NCBI GenBank assembly: GCA_047518005.1 | Contig: JAKZRT010000204.1 | Location: 1 to 11,762, forward strand | Direction of reading: 5' to 3' | Source of the DNA: JAKZRT01 sp047518005 | Lineage (GTDB): Bacteria; Pseudomonadota; Alphaproteobacteria; Rhodobacterales; Rhodobacteraceae | Length of the DNA stretch: 11,762 nucleotides | Part shown: positions 1 to 6,780 of the stretch, piece by piece | Layout: each line of letters opens with the position of its first letter | How positions within the stretch are numbered: the stretch's first letter is position 1 | Notes under the pieces: generated by a model | What the model was told of the DNA's origin: nothing | What the model saw: the letters and a program-made list of their open reading frames with translations, nothing else | The model's database searches: none | Made by a program: the position numbers and the translations under genes

Positions 1-34
1 CAATTGCGAAGTTGATAACGCCCGGTCCGCTAAC

Positions 35-49
35 ATCCATTGAATGGAT
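35..49. promoter_or_regulatory. 15-bp perfect palindrome upstream of the DUF1479 gene, candidate operator
   Basis: The arms ATCCATT (35-41) and AATGGAT (43-49) are exact reverse complements around a single central G at 42. The site lies 58 bases before the start codon at 107, where a repressor or activator of that gene could bind. Its size and odd-centred symmetry resemble LacI- or GntR-family operators, but no cognate regulator is visible in the window. I found no convincing -35/-10 pair around it, so its place relative to transcription start is unknown. Confidence 0.4.
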
Positions 50-106
50 AAGATTGGGCGGAAATAAACCGCTTGGCCCGATGTCGTCGAAATGAAAGGA
101 TAACTT

Positions 107-1339
107 ATGCCCTTTGATCCAAAGCCATTCATCGCCACGGCCAAGCGCGACCTTGGAAAACTCTCGGATACGCGGGCGGCTTTTGCCGCGATACGCGATG
201 CAATGCTGCGCGAGGTCGAGGCGATAAGGACCGCCAGCGACCGTGGCCTGCCGGTGGTGCCCGAAGTCGACTTCAGCGCAGTCCAGGACGGGACGGTCAC
301 GCAGGCCAGCCGCGCCGAGATCCGGCACCGGGGCGCGGTCATCGTCCGCGGGGTCTTTGACCGCGCCCAGTCCGAAGACTGGAACCAAGAGCTGGGCGCT
401 TACATCGACCAGAACGACTATTATACGCGCGCCAAGGAAAAGGCCGGTTTGGACACTTACTTTGGCGATCTTCACGCCGGTGCGCCGCAGATTTTCGGGC
501 TCTACTGGTCAAAGCCGCAGGTCATGGCGCGTCAATCCGAAAGCATGGCCGCGACCAAACGATTTCTGAACCGGCTTTACGACACTGCCGCCCCCACCGG
601 CCCCGAGTTCGACCCCGAACACGATTTTGCCTACGCCGACCGCACCCGGCGTCGCGAACCCGGCGACACCACGCTTGGCCTGTCGCCGCATATGGATTCG
701 GGATCGTACGAACGCTGGGTCGATCCGGCGTTTCAGCGCGTCTATGCCCCGATCTTTGCCGGCCATTTCGACGCCTATGACCCCTGGAACGCGGCCTTTC
801 GAACCCAGACCCGCGAGTATGCCTCGCCCGCCGTCTGTTCAATGTTTCGCACTTTTCAGGGCTGGACCGCGCTGACTGCTCAAGGTCCGGGTGACGGCAC
901 CCTCAGCCTGTTGCCGATTGCCAATTCGATCGCCTTTTTCCTGATGCGCGCGCTTCAGGACGACGTGGCACCGGACGATCTTTGCGGAGCCGCACCCGGT
1001 CGTGCGCTGGGGGCCAGCCCGGACTGGCACGGCGAGCTTTTGGACGGTCTGGTTACCATCCCGCGGGTCGATCCCGGCGACACGGTCTGGTGGCACCCGG
1101 ATGTGATCCATTCGGTCGCCAATGAACACAATGGGCCGGATATTGCCAATGTGATCTATGTCGGTGCTTCGCCGCGCTGTGCCAAGAACCAGGCCTATGC
1201 CCGCAAGCAGGCACAGGCCTTTCTGACCGGGCAAAGCGCCCCCGACTTTGCGCCCGAAAACTACGAAGTTGATTTCGCCGGTCGGGCGACTCTTGACGAC
1301 CTGACCGACCTGGGACGCGGGCAAATGGCGTTGACCTAG
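107..1339 (+). CDS. DUF1479 family protein (YbiU-like), putative Fe(II)/2-oxoglutarate-dependent oxygenase
   Basis: The 410-residue product matches the DUF1479 family (E. coli YbiU type, about 420 residues) over its full length. The family is related to the cupin-fold iron/2-oxoglutarate oxygenases; its physiological substrate is not known to me. Visible iron-site features are HMD (H195, D197) and, in the C-terminal half, GDTVWWHPDVIHSV, where H335 (or H330) would be the third ligand. R357, in the segment after it, is a plausible 2-oxoglutarate contact. The conserved family ending (PDFAPENYEVDFAGR, residues 379-393) is present. There is no signal peptide, so it is probably cytoplasmic. The ATG at 107 has a good ribosome site, AAAGGA at 95-100 with six-base spacing. 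The gene stands alone: 173 bases separate it from the next start. Family assignment is firm; the reaction is unknown. Confidence 0.86.
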   Translation: MPFDPKPFIATAKRDLGKLSDTRAAFAAIRDAMLREVEAIRTASDRGLPVVPEVDFSAVQDGTVTQASRAEIRHRGAVIVRGVFDRAQSEDWNQELGAYIDQNDYYTRAKEKAGLDTYFGDLHAGAPQIFGLYWSKPQVMARQSESMAATKRFLNRLYDTAAPTGPEFDPEHDFAYADRTRRREPGDTTLGLSPHMDSGSYERWVDPAFQRVYAPIFAGHFDAYDPWNAAFRTQTREYASPAVCSMFRTFQGWTALTAQGPGDGTLSLLPIANSIAFFLMRALQDDVAPDDLCGAAPGRALGASPDWHGELLDGLVTIPRVDPGDTVWWHPDVIHSVANEHNGPDIANVIYVGASPRCAKNQAYARKQAQAFLTGQSAPDFAPENYEVDFAGRATLDDLTDLGRGQMALT

Positions 1340-1512
1340 CGCAAATTCGACTTTTCCAGACAGAACCGAGAACAGGGCAGAGACGGTCCGGGTCTGGACG
1401 TCACATTGTTGTCAAACTTGGGTGCAATAACGCCCGCGCAGGGCGGTCAGGGTGGTATTGTCTTGTGTTGTGTCTTCGTTTCGAAGCGTCGAAAATGGAA
1501 AGATCGTCCGCT
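1340..1512. other. Intergenic region between the DUF1479 gene and the CpaC-like gene
   Basis: These 173 bases must hold the end of the upstream transcript and probably the promoter of the next gene. I see no T-rich hairpin terminator. A TTGTCA (1409-1414) resembles a -35 box, but no matching -10 lies at normal spacing. A small inverted repeat, CTTCG-TTT-CGAAG (1474-1486), lies just before the chosen start. In-frame alternative starts GTG 1465 and ATG 1495 also fall here. Confidence 0.5.
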
Positions 1513-2586
1513 ATGCACGACAATGCCACATCAATGCCCAAGCTGCATCGCCGCATCGTTGCAGCCGCAGCCATAACGCTATGCGCGCAGGGTTTTGCGG
1601 CCTCGGCCCAGACCCAGGTCGCAGCGCTCGACGGCGCGGCGGCCACAGCCCCGGCGGCAGCCGCCGCTGCCACGGATGGCGTTCAGGTCCAGCAGGGGGT
1701 CACCACCTCGAGCCTCGAGATCCTGGTCAACGGCGCGGTTGCGCTGAAAAGCGACACCCAGTTCTCTGAGCTTTCCATCGCCAACCCCGAAATTGCCGAT
1801 ATTTCGACGCTGACCGACCGGTCGATCTATGTGCTGGGTAAAAACCCCGGCCGCACCACGCTGATGCTGTTTGGAGACAACGGACAGGTCATGTCGATGG
1901 TCCACATCACCGTGGCACCCGATATCACCGAATTCAAGGAACGGCTGGTGATGATCCTGCCCGATGAGAACATTCAGGCGTTCACCGCCAACGACGGCAT
2001 CGTTATGGCCGGCACGATCACCTCGCAGACCCATATGGATCAGGCGCTGGAACTGGCCAATCGCTATGCGCCCGGACGTATCTCGAACCTGATGGTGCTC
2101 GAGGCGCGCGAGACCCTGGGTATCGACATCGGCGCATTGCGCGCCGACCTGCGCGCGGCCCTGCCCGACAGCGCGATCGACGCGCAACTTGACGGCGACC
2201 GGATCGTTCTGCGCGGCGCGGTCACGAAGGCCACGCATCTCAACATCGCGATCGAGATGGCCCGCCTCTACGCTCCTGGCCAGGTCAACAATCTCATGAC
2301 AGTCGAAGTGCCCTACGTGGCCCCCAACGCCGAAGAACTGTCGGCCAAATTTCTGGAAATTCTGCCCGGCGAAGCGATCTCGGTCCACACCGTCAGCCAA
2401 AGCGTAATCCTGTCGGGGTCGGTCAGTTCGCCCGAGCGCATGACCCAGGCGGTCCAACTGGCCCAGCTTTTTGCCCCGCAAAGCGAAATCTCGAACCTGC
2501 TGTCAGTCGTGGCATCCAAGACCTGCTTTATCCGCACCCGTCGCGGTGCCGAGGTGATCGCCACGGCCATTCCCTGCCACGAATAA
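1513..2586 (+). CDS. Exported CpaC-like protein: pilus-secretin N-terminal domain plus three BON-like repeats, no secretin channel
   Basis: From the ATG at 1513 the product has 357 residues. Residues 1-32 look like a Sec signal peptide (basic KLHRR, hydrophobic stretch, AASA-Q cleavage site), followed by an Ala-rich linker to about residue 54. Residues 65-134 match the N-terminal domain of CpaC/type II-III secretins (LEILVNGAVAL, IANPEIADI, IYVLGKNPGRTTL). Three repeats of about 62 residues follow (138-198, 206-267, 273-334), resembling the BON domain that occurs in CpaC proteins. The channel-forming secretin domain of CpaC is absent; instead the protein ends in a short tail with cysteines at 338 and 355. 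A periplasmic or surface role is inferred. No tad/cpa pilus gene is nearby, so a direct pilus role is unproven. The start was chosen because GGAAAG (1497-1502) sits ten bases upstream and the signal peptide is then of normal length; GTG 1465 would add 16 residues. Confidence 0.75.
   Translation: MHDNATSMPKLHRRIVAAAAITLCAQGFAASAQTQVAALDGAAATAPAAAAAATDGVQVQQGVTTSSLEILVNGAVALKSDTQFSELSIANPEIADISTLTDRSIYVLGKNPGRTTLMLFGDNGQVMSMVHITVAPDITEFKERLVMILPDENIQAFTANDGIVMAGTITSQTHMDQALELANRYAPGRISNLMVLEARETLGIDIGALRADLRAALPDSAIDAQLDGDRIVLRGAVTKATHLNIAIEMARLYAPGQVNNLMTVEVPYVAPNAEELSAKFLEILPGEAISVHTVSQSVILSGSVSSPERMTQAVQLAQLFAPQSEISNLLSVVASKTCFIRTRRGAEVIATAIPCHE
1924..2514 (+). repeat. Three tandem BON-like protein repeats coded in the CpaC-like gene
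   Basis: Repeat units are coded at 1924-2106, 2128-2313 and 2329-2514. Each has the same order: an amphipathic helix ending in ILP or ALP, a strand with VMAG, VLRG or ILSG, a helix with ALELANRYAP, AIEMARLYAP or AVQLAQLFAP, and a final ISNLMVL, VNNLMTV or ISNLLSV. The units have clearly diverged at sequence level, so the duplication is old and is not a DNA tandem repeat. Confidence 0.75.
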
Positions 2587-2650
2587 GGCGGGGCCAGTGC
2601 GGCCGACTTCGCCGATCCGAACAATAGCCGTTTCCCGCACCGCGCAGGGA
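2587..2650. other. Short convergent intergenic region
   Basis: These 64 bases separate the stops of the CpaC-like gene (plus) and hppD (minus). They contain only short GC repeats (for example CGGC...GCCG) without a following T run on either strand, so I do not call a terminator. Confidence 0.5.
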
Positions 2651-3754
2651 TCAGGCGGCGTCTTCTGCTTTCAGCTCGCCTGATGCGATCTGTTCGGCCT
2701 CGATTGACTCAAAGAGCGCTTGGAAATTGCCCTCGCCAAAGCCGTCGTCGCCCTTGCGCTGGATGAACTCGAAAAAGATCGGGCCGATCACGGTCTTGGA
2801 GAATATCTGCAACAGGATCCTGGTCTCGCCGCCATCGATCACGCCTTCTCCGTCGATCAGGATGCCGTGATTTTTCATCTGGTCAACCGGTTCTTCGTGG
2901 CCGGTCACGCGGTCGCGGCTCTGCGCGTAATATGTGTCCGGTGGCCCGGGCATAAAACGCAGACCACGGTCGTGAATTTCGTCGGTGGCGTCGTAGATGT
3001 CACGGGCACCAACCGCGATGTGCTGAATGCCTTCGCCTTTGTACTTGCTCAGATAGGCAACGATCTGGCCCTTTTCGCCGCGATCTTCGTTGATCGGAAT
3101 GCGGATCCGACCGCAGGGCGAGGTCAGCGCGCGTGACGTGAGACCGGAATATTTGCCCTGAATATCGAAAAACCGTATCTCTTTGAAATTGAACAGTTTT
3201 CCGTAGAAGTTGAACCAAGTGTCCATATTGCCTTTGAAGACATTGTGGGTGAGGTGGTCGAGGTAATAAATCCCCACACCTTCGGGATGCGCGTTCGAGA
3301 CCCAGTCAAATTCGTCATTATAGGGCGAGGTTTCGTAATACTGGTCGATGAAATAGATCAGCGACCCGCCGATGCCCCGGATCGCCGGAACATCCAGGGT
3401 CTTGCCGGGGCCTGCGAAGGGTTCGGCGCCCATGCTGACCGCGTGGTCAAAGGCGTGGCTGGCGTCAACCACGCGCCAGGCCATCGACGGCGCGCAGGGG
3501 CCATGTTCGGCCGCAAACGCCTGCGCGTGGCTGCCGGGTTCGTCGTTCAAGACATAGGTTATGTCGCCCTGCTGCCAGACGTCGATCGCCCTGGTCTTGT
3601 GGGTCGCGGTGTGGGCATAACCCATCTTGGCAAAAAGCGTGCGCAGCTCGGCTGGCTCGGGATGCGCAAATTCGACAAACTCGAAGCCATCGGTGCCGGC
3701 CGGGTTTTCGTCAGAAATCGTAGCTTTCGGGGCATCGTGCGGGAACGGGCCCAT
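2651..3754 (-). CDS. hppD: 4-hydroxyphenylpyruvate dioxygenase
   Basis: This non-haem iron enzyme turns 4-hydroxyphenylpyruvate into homogentisate in cytoplasmic tyrosine degradation (and, in some bacteria, toward pyomelanin). The 367-residue length is normal for bacterial HPPD. The two-domain vicinal-oxygen-chelate fold is recognisable, with the active site in the C-terminal half. Expected iron ligands are H167 (in LDHLTHNV), H245 (in IQHIAVG) and E329 (in FFEFIQRKG). The C-terminal signature GFGEGNFQALFESIE, which closes over the active site in this family, is intact. The ATG at 3754 is preceded on its own strand by AGGAG (plus-strand CTCCT at 3761-3765) with six-base spacing. It is divergent from the Lrp/AsnC gene, a common arrangement for a regulated amino-acid catabolic gene. 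Homogentisate dioxygenase and later steps are not in this window. Confidence 0.96.
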   Translation of the reverse strand: MGPFPHDAPKATISDENPAGTDGFEFVEFAHPEPAELRTLFAKMGYAHTATHKTRAIDVWQQGDITYVLNDEPGSHAQAFAAEHGPCAPSMAWRVVDASHAFDHAVSMGAEPFAGPGKTLDVPAIRGIGGSLIYFIDQYYETSPYNDEFDWVSNAHPEGVGIYYLDHLTHNVFKGNMDTWFNFYGKLFNFKEIRFFDIQGKYSGLTSRALTSPCGRIRIPINEDRGEKGQIVAYLSKYKGEGIQHIAVGARDIYDATDEIHDRGLRFMPGPPDTYYAQSRDRVTGHEEPVDQMKNHGILIDGEGVIDGGETRILLQIFSKTVIGPIFFEFIQRKGDDGFGEGNFQALFESIEAEQIASGELKAEDAA

Positions 3755-3876
3755 GTCAATCTCCTGTGGCTGACTTGCGTTGACGCAGTCTTATCGCATC
3801 GCTTGCGACTTTGTTGCGCATAATTGGTTAACAAATGGGGTTTTTCTGCGTGAAAATTGGTGATACTTCCAAAATC
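3755..3876. promoter_or_regulatory. Divergent promoter region between hppD and the Lrp/AsnC gene, with candidate operator
   Basis: The region must carry promoters for both genes. TGCGT-TG-ACGCA (3776-3787) is a 12-bp inverted repeat just upstream of the hppD ribosome site. TTGCG occurs three times on the plus strand (3775-3779, 3803-3807, 3814-3818), the last two 11 bases apart, about one helical turn, as expected where an Lrp-type oligomer binds one DNA face. CATAAT (3819-3824) is a possible -10 box for the Lrp/AsnC gene, although I see no good -35. Binding by the adjacent regulator is inference. Confidence 0.45.
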
Positions 3877-4350
3877 ATGCAGAATTCAAGCATCAAACTT
3901 GACGCAACCGACGCCCGGCTTTTGACCATCCTGCAGACCGATGCTCAGATCACCGCCGAGGCGCTTGGACGCGCTTTGAACCTGTCGTCCAGCCAGGCCG
4001 GACGTCGGCGGCAGCGGCTGGAAGCGGCCGGGTTGATCCGCGCCTATGCCGCGCGACTTGATGCCGATGCCTTGGGTCTTTCCGTACAGGCCTTCATTCA
4101 GGTGCAGATGGCAACGCATAAACCCGATCTGGTCGAGACATTCGCGCGGCTGGTGGCGCACGAGCCGCGGATCACCTCGGCCTTCACGCTGACCGGCGAG
4201 GCCGATTACCTGTTGCGGGTCTATTGCCCTGATCTGGCGGCCCTGAACCAGCTGATCCACGAACGTATCCTGCCCCATCCGGCGGTGGCACGGGTGCAAA
4301 GTCAGATCGTGATGGATCAGTTGAAACCGGACGCGCCGCTGCCGGTGTGA
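3877..4350 (+). CDS. Lrp/AsnC family transcriptional regulator
   Basis: From ATG 3877 the product has 157 residues, the usual size of this family. The N-terminal part (about 8-55) begins with the family-typical LDATDARLLTILQ and a winged helix-turn-helix (ITAEALGRALNLSSSQAGRR, then RLEAAGLIRAY). Residues 66-150 form the RAM ligand-sensing and oligomerisation domain, with TGEADYLLRV at 106-115. Such proteins usually sense an amino acid or related metabolite. Its position divergent from hppD suggests control of tyrosine or phenylalanine breakdown, and probably of itself. ATG 3835 would add 14 residues of unusual composition and lies very close to the candidate -10, so 3877 is preferred, though its ribosome site is weak. 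The stop lies one base from the stop of the convergent nagA. Confidence 0.92.
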   Translation: MQNSSIKLDATDARLLTILQTDAQITAEALGRALNLSSSQAGRRRQRLEAAGLIRAYAARLDADALGLSVQAFIQVQMATHKPDLVETFARLVAHEPRITSAFTLTGEADYLLRVYCPDLAALNQLIHERILPHPAVARVQSQIVMDQLKPDAPLPV

Positions 4351-4351
4351 T

Positions 4352-5500
4352 TCATGCCGGGAATGTCGGTTCCAATACCGGGGTCTGAAACTCTGTGAGC
4401 CCCGCATCGAGCAGCAGCAAATCTTGGACCGGCAACCCGTCGAGGACCGGCGAGGGCGATGCCTGACCGCGAACCACCGCCATCGGAATGCCCGTCGCCA
4501 TGCGCAGCGCCGTTTCAAGGTCAACGCCTGCGTGGTGGACCAGCCTGTGCACGGACCCCAGCATCGTGACATGGGCACCCGCCAGACTGCCCTCGGCGTT
4601 GATCAGGCGGCCATTCGTCAGCGTGATGGTTTCGCCGTAAAGTTCGAACCGGTCGGGCCCGCCCACGGTTGGCATGGCGTCCGAGACAAGAAACGTCCGA
4701 TCCGGCACCGGGCGCGCGCGCAGTGCCAGCGCCACCATTTCATCGGCAACATGGATGCCATCGCAAATGATCCCGGCGTAAGCGTCCGAGTTGATTGCAG
4801 CACCGACAACCCCTGGGCTGCGATTCAGCATCGGCGACATCGCGTTGAAAAGATGGGTGAAACAATTGGCCCCTGCGGCAAGAGCTGCGCGGGTCTCGTC
4901 GGCTGTGGCATCGCTGTGACCGATCGAGATGATGCAGCCCATGGCGGCCAGACGGGCGATTTCGGCGGGCGGCGCTGCCTCGGGCGCCAGCGTGATCATT
5001 GTCGGGATACCTGCCGTGCGCAAGCGCTTTGCATGGGCAATGGTGCTGGCATCAAGCGGCCGCACAAAGCGCGTGGCGTGGGTGCCGCGTCGGGCGGGCG
5101 CGATGTGCGGGCCCTCGATATGGATGCCGAGAATGCCGGGGCCTGCGGTCTGGTCGAGGGCCGCGTCAACCGCGCGGGCCAGAACCTCGGGCGCGTCGGT
5201 GATCACGGTCGCCAGGATATGCGTGGTGCCAAAGCGCCGATGCGCGGCGGCAATCTTGCGCATCCCGGCGGGCGTGGGATCGTCGTTAAACAGCACCCCG
5301 CCGCCGCCGTTGACCTGAAGATCGACAAAGCCGGGTGTCAGGATGCCGCTTACGCGATTAACATCCGGTCTGGTCTGCATCTGACCTGCGGGCACCAGTC
5401 GCGCGACCCGGCCCTGGGCCAATTCAACCGCCGCGCCCGGGTGCAGCGAGACGCCGTCAAATACCTGATCGGGCAGCAGGAATTGCCGTGAGCCCGACAT
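4352..5500 (-). CDS. nagA: N-acetylglucosamine-6-phosphate deacetylase (probably also acts on GalNAc-6-P)
   Basis: This cytoplasmic amidohydrolase removes acetate from GlcNAc-6-P to give GlcN-6-P. In GalNAc pathways the homologue AgaA, or NagA itself, does the same for GalNAc-6-P. The 382-residue protein carries the family motifs in order: PGFVDLQVNG (56-65), HIEGPH (127-132, metal ligand E129), GHSDA (194-198, H195), THLFNAM (215-221, H216), DGIHV (247-251) and SDAMP (273-277, catalytic D274). The first metal motif is Q-V-N rather than H-x-H, as in E. coli NagA, which suggests a single-metal site. It is the last gene of the operon, and its ATG shares one base with the stop of the PF08013 gene (TGATG). 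Since only one deacetylase is visible beside both AgaS and NagB-II, I infer that it serves both sugars. Confidence 0.95.
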   Translation of the reverse strand: MSGSRQFLLPDQVFDGVSLHPGAAVELAQGRVARLVPAGQMQTRPDVNRVSGILTPGFVDLQVNGGGGVLFNDDPTPAGMRKIAAAHRRFGTTHILATVITDAPEVLARAVDAALDQTAGPGILGIHIEGPHIAPARRGTHATRFVRPLDASTIAHAKRLRTAGIPTMITLAPEAAPPAEIARLAAMGCIISIGHSDATADETRAALAAGANCFTHLFNAMSPMLNRSPGVVGAAINSDAYAGIICDGIHVADEMVALALRARPVPDRTFLVSDAMPTVGGPDRFELYGETITLTNGRLINAEGSLAGAHVTMLGSVHRLVHHAGVDLETALRMATGIPMAVVRGQASPSPVLDGLPVQDLLLLDAGLTEFQTPVLEPTFPA

Positions 5501-6780
5501 CAGGTGGCCGCCGCCTGCTGGGCGCGTTCCGGGGTGAAATAGGGATCGAGCGCCGTGTGAACGCTGGCCTGCAAAAGCTGATCCGGCAGCGCACCGGCGA
5601 GCCCCTCGGCGCGGTCAAGCAGCGACTGTGGGAAAACCTGCAACAAAAGCGGATCGGGCAGGGTCGTGCCGTCCGCCCAATCACGCAGTTCAGCCAGCGC
5701 CGCCTGGGCCTTGGGCAAAGGCCAGTAATAGCGGATGCGGTCAGCCAGCCCAAAGTGGCGTGCGGTCAAAAGCCCGGCCGCGTCGCCGCGGTAGTGACCG
5801 TTCCAATGCTGGGGGGCCGCGGTCATGAGCCGCTCTATGGCCCGCATCAGACCACGGTCCTGCCCGCCCAAAAGCCCGCGGATCAGGTCAAGCCCATAGG
5901 CCGCCTGCCGCCATGCGAAGGTCAGCGCCGGGCCGACCTTTTGAAAGGCAAACCCCTGCGCCGCGAGCGTCCGGAAGACCTGCGGGCGCTGGTAGTCGGT
6001 CGAATGCGCCTCCAGAACAATCCCCGGCCAGTCGGCCAGGAGGGCGCGATAGGGCAGCGCCCGGTCGGGCGGGAAGTGATGGACACGCATCGGCGAAAAC
6101 TCGACACCGGGTTGCAAAACCAGCCCGGCGACCGTGTCAAAATCGACACCTTGCGCCGCAAATGCCGTGCGGTGCGCGTCAAGCGTGGCGCGGGCGCGGG
6201 CCGGATCGGTGGCGGCAATGTCGTCGGCCTCGTCAACGCGGGCGCCGCCCGGCGGGGGCACTTCGGTTCCGATAACGAACATCAGATCGTCGCGCCCATC
6301 TGCGGCCTCGACGCAAGCGCGGGCCAGCAGCGCCGTCCGCGCGGCGGTAACCGCATCGCCCTGCACCGGGTCTTCGCCCTTGCAGCCTTGCGAACAATCG
6401 AGGTGGATGTTGAGGAAACCCGCCGCGACATAGTCGCGGACCAGCCGATCTGCCCTGGCCATGGCCGCGTCGGCATCCAGGCCGCGCCAGGCCTGCGGGC
6501 CCAGATGATCACCGCCAAAGGCAAGCTGGGCGGGGTCAAGCCCGATCTCGGCGGCCATCGCCTGGACCATGGCGATGAAATCGCCGGGGCGCTGACCGGT
6601 ATAGCCGCCATCCTGATTGACCTGGTTCGAGGTCGCTTCGATCACGATCGGACGATCCAGTGTTGCGGCGCGACCAAGCGCGGCCGCGATCACCTCGGGA
6701 TGCGCCGAGCAGACCGACGGGATGGCGACCGGACGACCGGCGCGGCTGTCGCGAACAATCTGGCGCAGCATCTCAGCCAT
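5500..6780 (-). CDS. GatZ/KbaZ family protein (PF08013), predicted D-tagatose-6-phosphate 4-epimerase
   Basis: By similarity this would usually be annotated as the non-catalytic subunit of class II tagatose-1,6-bisphosphate aldolase (GatZ/KbaZ/AgaZ). The 426-residue length from ATG 6780 matches the family, as do EATSNQVNQ (48-56) with GGYTG (58-62), FGGDHLGP (88-95), HLDCS (126-130) and the C-terminal DRIRYYWP (347-354). No catalytic partner (GatY/KbaY) and no tagatose-6-P kinase accompany it here. A PF08013 protein of Agrobacterium tumefaciens has been reported to epimerise tagatose-6-P to fructose-6-P, which would fit directly after AgaS. That assignment is inference. ATG 6780 overlaps the ROK kinase stop by eight bases (ATGGCTGA) and has GAGG about seven bases upstream; the open frame continues upstream to 6834, but that part is the kinase gene in another frame and the family N-terminus starts here. 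Confidence 0.86.
   Translation of the reverse strand: MAEMLRQIVRDSRAGRPVAIPSVCSAHPEVIAAALGRAATLDRPIVIEATSNQVNQDGGYTGQRPGDFIAMVQAMAAEIGLDPAQLAFGGDHLGPQAWRGLDADAAMARADRLVRDYVAAGFLNIHLDCSQGCKGEDPVQGDAVTAARTALLARACVEAADGRDDLMFVIGTEVPPPGGARVDEADDIAATDPARARATLDAHRTAFAAQGVDFDTVAGLVLQPGVEFSPMRVHHFPPDRALPYRALLADWPGIVLEAHSTDYQRPQVFRTLAAQGFAFQKVGPALTFAWRQAAYGLDLIRGLLGGQDRGLMRAIERLMTAAPQHWNGHYRGDAAGLLTARHFGLADRIRYYWPLPKAQAALAELRDWADGTTLPDPLLLQVFPQSLLDRAEGLAGALPDQLLQASVHTALDPYFTPERAQQAAAT

Noticed and set aside
1474..1486. CTTCG-TTT-CGAAG hairpin before the CpaC-like gene
   Set aside because: Only five-base arms and no T tract; too weak to call a terminator or attenuator.
1579..2481. Minus-strand 300-codon frame opposite the CpaC-like gene
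   Set aside because: Composition rich in His, Arg, Gly and Asp without a known fold; the plus strand carries a clear signal peptide and repeats.
2587..2650. Bidirectional terminator between the CpaC-like gene and hppD
   Set aside because: Short GC repeats only, no stable stem followed by a T run on either strand.
4424..5491. Plus-strand open frame opposite nagA
   Set aside because: A shadow of nagA with no domain, signal or sensible ribosome site.
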